Positions 14,493 through 17,844 of a stretch of DNA of 17,844 bases are shown here, piece after piece (the stretch's first letter is position 1; the number at the start of each line of letters is the position of its first letter). The stretch lies in contig JAGCTA010000316.1 of assembly GCA_017963875.1 (NCBI GenBank), positions 1-17,844 on the forward strand. The letters run 5' to 3'. Source of the DNA: Victivallales bacterium. GTDB taxonomy: Bacteria; Verrucomicrobiota; Lentisphaeria; Oligosphaerales; Oligosphaeraceae. A program made the position numbers and the translations under genes. The notes under the pieces are model-generated. The model was not told the DNA's origin and ran no database searches. It was given only the letters and a program-made list of their open reading frames with translations.

Positions 14493-14833
14493 TCAGTTCT
14501 TAACACTTTTGGAGCGATTATAAAGAAAGAACAGTCCCAAAGTCATGCAAACTGGAAATATCGTTGCCGCAAACAACCCGTTTTTCAGGTTTTCGCTTGT
14601 GGCTTCTGCCACTTTTCCGACTAAAACAGGACCTGCAGTCGCACCAAGATCTCCTGCCAATGCTAAAAAAGCAAACATAGCAGTTCCTCCCGCAGGACAT
14701 TTCCGTGAAGAAAGACTGATTGTTCCAGGCCACATAATTCCCACTGCAAGACCGCAAAGCGCGCACCCGCTCAATCCAAGTATTGCCCAAGATGCCAGAG
14801 ATGATAATAAATAACATACAGCTGCAAAAATGA
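14493..14833 (-). pseudogene. MFS transporter, C-terminal remnant
   Basis: About 113 codons remain, containing three to four hydrophobic helices. GCALCGLAVGIMWPGTISLSS and FAFLALAGDLGATAGPVLVG resemble helices 10-11 of major-facilitator sugar-type transporters, and FAATIFPVCMTLGLFFLYN the last helix. A complete transporter has about 400 residues and 12 helices, so two thirds are missing. The reading frame runs into the end of the IS21-like element at about 14834, and no N-terminal part is found on the other side of that element. The insertion was therefore accompanied by a deletion. It cannot form a working transporter. Confidence 0.75.
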
Positions 14834-14834
14834 G

Positions 14835-15357
14835 TATTTTCACGCTTGAGAGCCACCGTTTTCACGCTTCAGAGCCACCCAGTTTGTGTATTATCACGCT
14901 TTAGAGCCACCACTAAATATAGTGTGTCTATTTCTATTTGCAATTCATCTTATTTGTCTTATTGACGGCAAGGATTCGTCGATTTCCTCTTTTCTGCGCC
15001 ACGGCATGGGTTACCATGGCGTTTTCGGCATTTGTCAAATCGGCTTTCACGGCATAAAGCGCATTTGAACCTTGCCGCACTGCGTGCGAACGCTCCGCTC
15101 AAGGTTCAAATGCTGTTTATTCCATGACCGATATTGACAAATGCCCGGAAAACGCCGTGCGGGTCGTCATGCCGTGGCTTCGAAAGGGGAAATCTCCTCC
15201 AACACTCCTGGCCTGGCAAACAGCCGGGAAAGGAGATTTCCGCAAGCCTGACTGAAACCATGTCTCAATCCACATCTAGTGTGTGGTATGCTCTCAAGAC
15301 TGAAAAACACGGGGTGGCTCTGAAGCGTGAAAACGGTGGCTCCGAAGTGTGAAAATA
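14835..15357. mobile_element. IS21-like non-autonomous element (523 bp)
   Basis: 46-bp terminal inverted repeats at 14835-14880 and 15312-15357 match at about 43 positions. Each end holds tandem copies of a unit like CACGCTTNAGAGCCACC. There are three at the left (14837-14857, 14859-14879, 14891-14911) and two clear plus one decayed copy at the right (15335-15355, 15313-15333, about 15285-15305). Multiple repeated units at each end are a known feature of IS21-family insertion sequences. There is no transposase or ATPase (istA/istB) inside. The interior is mainly a large palindrome. It has truncated the MFS gene on its left. Confidence 0.75.
14998..15178. repeat. 181-bp imperfect palindrome
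   Basis: Left arm blocks pair with right arm blocks in mirrored order. GCCACGGCATG (14998-15008) pairs with 15168-15178. GGCGTTTTCGGCATTTGTCAA (about 15018-15037) pairs with about 15135-15156, with one bulge. GCATTTGAACCTTG (15061-15074) pairs perfectly with 15100-15113. The 25-nt centre contains TGCGAACGC. A separate 10-bp hairpin lies beside it (15188-15197 with 15232-15241). It may be a third palindromic element nested in the IS21-like one. Confidence 0.75.
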
Positions 15358-15395
15358 TTCAGCTTTAGCCAAGGAGGACTTACTTTTTCCGCGAA

Positions 15396-15517
15396 AACTC
15401 CCTAAAAATTGGCGACTTACGGCTTTTTTTCCCGCCGTTCTCTTGGTTCTCTGGAGAAAGCAAAAACCTCCCCAAAAGCCGAAGATTTTACGCAAGTCCT
15501 CAACTCTTTTCTCTGCC
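15396..15517 (+). repeat. Dispersed repeat, copy E
   Basis: It starts AACTCCCTAAAAATT, then CGACTTACGGC, matching copy A at 177. It continues CGTTCTCTTGGTTCTCTG, matching copy D at 8454, and GAGAAAGC, CCAAAAGCCGAAGATTTT, CGCAAGTCCTCAACTC and TTTTCTCTGCC. It is the link that joins copies A and D into one family. It lies between the palindrome element and the 3' end of the rhomboid gene. The rest of 15358-15634 shows nothing else clear. Confidence 0.7.
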
Positions 15518-15634
15518 TTTCAGAACTTGAGTCTCCCCTCTTTCACGCATTTAAGATGCAGTAAATAAGGGTTTTATGAAAAAATTGAGAAGAAAAAGTT
15601 CCAAACTACGGAATGAAAGCCGTTTCGCATTGGA

Positions 15635-16753
15635 TCAGGTATCCATTGTCTGTTCGATGCGTGACTGAACTTGCAGACGCATGAAAAATCCTGCGAGGAG
15701 TCCAAACAGCGCGCCTCCAAGATGTGCGCCAAATGCGATGCCCCCCTCCAGTGAGAACGTCATCAGCGCCATGGCGGCCTGGTAGAGAATCCAGAGCGTG
15801 AATGCTCCCCATGCAGAAATCCTTATCCAACGGAAAAAAAGACACCAGCGAAGGAGAAGGCAGATGTGGACTTTTGGGAAAAAGACAGCATAAGCCGCAA
15901 TGATCCCTGAGATGAATCCGCTGGCGCCAATGCAAGGAGTCTGGGACTCTGGAGATAGTGCGTAGTGAAGCAGGTTCGCGGATAATCCCGACAGCAGAAT
16001 TATTCCAAGATACTTGAATTTGCCCAGGGCATCTTCGACATTGTCGCCAAAGATAAGTAGGAAATAGAGGTTGCCAATCAGATGCCACATACCTCCATGG
16101 AGGAACATGGAGGATAATATGGTCAAACTGCCTTTGCGGTACCATTGGGCGGGAATGAAGCCCCAGTTCATGATATGGGTTTCCAGGTCATCGAAAGTCA
16201 AGATGAACAGAAGCGTGCAGAGGGCGGCAATGAGCCAGGTGCACCATGGGAACGAAGAACAAGGCGGGGCATTTTGTTCCGTGGGGAATCCAAATAATCC
16301 AGCAAGATATCCCCAGGTGGAATTGGGACCCGCATCGGGTTTATTCTCTTCCAGGTTCTCTATGGCATGGCTGGCCAATATCTCCCTGGCCTTGTCGGGC
16401 AGTTCAGGCTGCGAAGGCGGGGGCGGAGGCTTTGGCATCGACTCCAGTTCGCTGGGGTCAAACCACAGTTCCTGGCATTGGCAGCATATATCCAATTCCA
16501 ATTCCTTCTCTCCTGCGGGCAGGGTAATCAAGGACATGGGACGCCCGCATATCGGGCATTGCCCGCCTGAGCCGACAGGAGTCCCCGACGCCTTCATCCA
16601 GAGCATGTTGACAAACTCGGGACGCCCGCATAACCCGCGCACTGCGGACAGCGACACCGCCTGGCCATGCCCCCGAGGACATGCATACGCAATCTTCCCT
16701 TCATAAAAGATCTTCTCCAAGGTCTGGCCGCACCGAGGACAATTCATATTCAT
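15635..16753 (-). CDS. Rhomboid protease with N-terminal zinc ribbons
   Basis: 372 residues. Residues 1-105 hold two zinc-ribbon-like segments. The first is CPRCG (5-9) with Cys25. The second is CPICGRPM (66-73) with CCQCQELWFDPSELE (90-104), the latter like the TFIIB-type zinc ribbon of short bacterial proteins. After a proline-rich linker, residues 170-360 form the rhomboid core. Its parts are HGGMWHLIGNLYFLLIFG (219-236), GASG with catalytic Ser278, and AHLGG with catalytic His344. It is an intramembrane serine protease; substrates are unknown. The cytosolic zinc ribbons may bind partners or nucleic acid. It begins 29 nt after the glutathione peroxidase stop, so both are probably one operon. 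The ribosome site before the ATG is weak (AGGT). Confidence 0.92.
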   Translation of the reverse strand: MNMNCPRCGQTLEKIFYEGKIAYACPRGHGQAVSLSAVRGLCGRPEFVNMLWMKASGTPVGSGGQCPICGRPMSLITLPAGEKELELDICCQCQELWFDPSELESMPKPPPPPSQPELPDKAREILASHAIENLEENKPDAGPNSTWGYLAGLFGFPTEQNAPPCSSFPWCTWLIAALCTLLFILTFDDLETHIMNWGFIPAQWYRKGSLTILSSMFLHGGMWHLIGNLYFLLIFGDNVEDALGKFKYLGIILLSGLSANLLHYALSPESQTPCIGASGFISGIIAAYAVFFPKVHICLLLRWCLFFRWIRISAWGAFTLWILYQAAMALMTFSLEGGIAFGAHLGGALFGLLAGFFMRLQVQSRIEQTMDT

Positions 16754-16782
16754 CAGAAAATACCTGTTTCAAATCACCGCAT

Positions 16783-17322
16783 TTACAGCAGCGAGACGAT
16801 GCAGTCCTCTACATTGCCCATGTAGGCGGTGGGTTCGAAGCGGGCCACGATATTTCCCTGGCGGTCGATGATGAACTTCGTGAAGTTCCACTTGATATCC
16901 GGCTTGCTTGCCCAGTCGGGGTCCTGCTTGGCGAATGTCTTTTCCAGCAAGTCCTTGAAAGGATGCTCGTCAAATCCCTCGAAGCCTTTCTGAGATTTCA
17001 AGTAGGTGTATAGCGGCAGTTCGTTGGCTCCGTTCACGTCCGACTTCCTCATCTGCGGGAATGGCGTGTGGAAATTCATCGTGCAGAACTTGTGAATTTC
17101 CTCGTCCGTTCCCGGAGCCTGTCCTCCGAACTGGTTACAGGGGATGTCCAGAAGTTCGAATCCCATGTCGTGGTGGTTGTTGTAGATTTGCACGAGATCC
17201 GTGTACTGCGACGTGAAACCGCATCCCGTCGCCGTGTTCACAACCATGACGACTTTTCCACGAAAATCAGCCAAATCCAAGATTGCTCCGTTGCCAGTGG
17301 TAAGTTTGTAATCGTAAATCAT
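16783..17322 (-). CDS. Glutathione peroxidase family protein
   Basis: 179 residues, the normal length for bacterial glutathione peroxidases. The peroxidatic Cys34 lies in NTATGCGFTSQY. Gln64 falls in CNQFGGQ, and Trp145/Asn146 in KWNFTKF complete the catalytic tetrad. The residue is cysteine (TGC), not selenocysteine. Many bacterial members use thioredoxin rather than glutathione as reductant. The protein has no signal peptide and acts on peroxides in the cytosol. AAAGGAG 8 nt before the ATG is an excellent ribosome site. The TetR-like gene ends 36 nt upstream and the rhomboid gene follows 29 nt downstream, so regulation by the TetR-like protein is plausible. Confidence 0.95.
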   Translation of the reverse strand: MIYDYKLTTGNGAILDLADFRGKVVMVVNTATGCGFTSQYTDLVQIYNNHHDMGFELLDIPCNQFGGQAPGTDEEIHKFCTMNFHTPFPQMRKSDVNGANELPLYTYLKSQKGFEGFDEHPFKDLLEKTFAKQDPDWASKPDIKWNFTKFIIDRQGNIVARFEPTAYMGNVEDCIVSLL

Positions 17323-17358
17323 TGATGATGACTCCTTTTTGATGTAGTTGTTCTATGA

Positions 17359-17844
17359 TTAGTACATTTGGGGATCCAAGCCAACGGCAAGAAGTGCGTT
17401 CCGCGTGACCGTCGCCTGGAGGCGACGGAGGAAGGTATGGTTGAATCCGTCCGATTTCTTCATTGTCGTGTAATCTAGCATGGAACTTGAGAAAATCATT
17501 CCTGGGCTAATGATGGCCATCGACCAGCAGACGGCGGAGAGATGGTCGTCATTCCCAGAGACCCTCCGGAAGATCCGGCAGAAACATTCCATGCTCTGCT
17601 TGGCGATCTCCTCGTGTTCCTTGCCGAGCCATTGCGAAGTGAGCATCGCGCGGAGCAGAAACATGCTCACCCACATCGGCTGTCCATCGGGCATAAGATG
17701 GGCGTAGAAGATGTCGATGGCGTCGGCGACCATCTGGCGGCGTCCATCGCGTGTCGCATACAGGCCGTCGTTTTCGGTGCAATAGTTCTGGAGGCGTCCG
17801 TCCCGCCAGGGCGTCAGGGCGAAATCCTCCACCGCCGCCACCAG
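17359..17844 (-). CDS. Probable TetR-type regulator, C-terminal part (partial)
   Basis: At least 161 codons, open to the right edge, so the start lies outside the window. What is visible is all-helical and lacks a DNA-binding motif. It resembles the ligand-binding C-terminal domain of TetR regulators with a YbiH/CerR-type tail: an AIDIFYAHLMPDGQPMW segment, then WVSMFLLRAMLTSQWLG, CFCRIFRRVSG and a long final amphipathic helix. The family call rests on this general pattern and is not firm; an unrelated helical protein is possible. It precedes the glutathione peroxidase gene by 36 nt on the same strand, a common arrangement for a regulator of a stress operon. Confidence 0.5.
   Translation of the reverse strand: MVAAVEDFALTPWRDGRLQNYCTENDGLYATRDGRRQMVADAIDIFYAHLMPDGQPMWVSMFLLRAMLTSQWLGKEHEEIAKQSMECFCRIFRRVSGNDDHLSAVCWSMAIISPGMIFSSSMLDYTTMKKSDGFNHTFLRRLQATVTRNALLAVGLDPQMY

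Noticed and set aside
16783..17322. Selenocysteine form of glutathione peroxidase
   Set aside because: The catalytic codon is TGC, not an in-frame TGA, so it is the ordinary cysteine form.

Overview
The window is an accessory chromosomal region of a bacterium. Five predicted proteins start with a signal peptide or membrane anchor that looks like a lipoprotein signal. No tRNA, rRNA or lineage marker is present, so the organism cannot be fixed from the sequence. The gene set (small oxidoreductases, LysR/HxlR regulators, secreted alpha/beta hydrolases, glutathione peroxidase, many transposon scraps) resembles gut-associated bacteria. That placement is an inference, and a Gram-negative lineage is only a guess.

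Layout. Positions 1-683 are non-coding: a + strand terminator hairpin, three degenerate copies of a dispersed repeat, and a - strand terminator. Positions 684-1654 are AT-rich and on the - strand: a 53-residue membrane peptide, a roughly 95-residue membrane protein, and the 3' part of an IS1634-type transposase. Nothing convincing lies in 1655-2113. A LysR regulator (2114-3007) is divergent from a tight operon of dienelactone-hydrolase-like lipoprotein, flavodoxin-fold reductase and cyclophilin-like protein (3211-5330). Two abutting long-palindrome elements (5361-5679) and a structured non-coding stretch follow. Next comes a second + strand run: ACT-domain protein, cupin, secreted esterase (6156-8312). 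A scrap of a SnoaL-like gene and another copy of the dispersed repeat close that run. On the - strand come sfsA, an alpha/beta hydrolase lipoprotein, an intact SnoaL-like gene and an HxlR regulator. The HxlR gene is divergent from a membrane-anchored flavodoxin and a flavin-reductase-like protein (11759-13025). After that are a fragment of a Y-family DNA polymerase, an EamA transporter with a histidine-rich tail, a broken MFS transporter, and a 523-bp element with IS21-like multiple terminal repeats around a 181-bp palindrome. A dispersed-repeat copy follows. The window ends with rhomboid protease, glutathione peroxidase and a probable TetR-type regulator, all on the - strand.

How it may work together. 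Two regulator/redox modules (LysR + hydrolase/FMN reductase/cyclophilin-like; HxlR + flavodoxin/flavin reductase) look like responses to reactive small molecules such as quinones or electrophiles. The third group (TetR-like, glutathione peroxidase, rhomboid) also fits stress defence. This is inferred from family membership and gene order; no substrate can be read from the sequence. No CRISPR array, tRNA, rRNA or complete autonomous transposon was seen. The most unusual material is non-coding: a roughly 120-bp repeat family at gene 3' ends, three long-palindrome elements, and several truncated genes at element borders.
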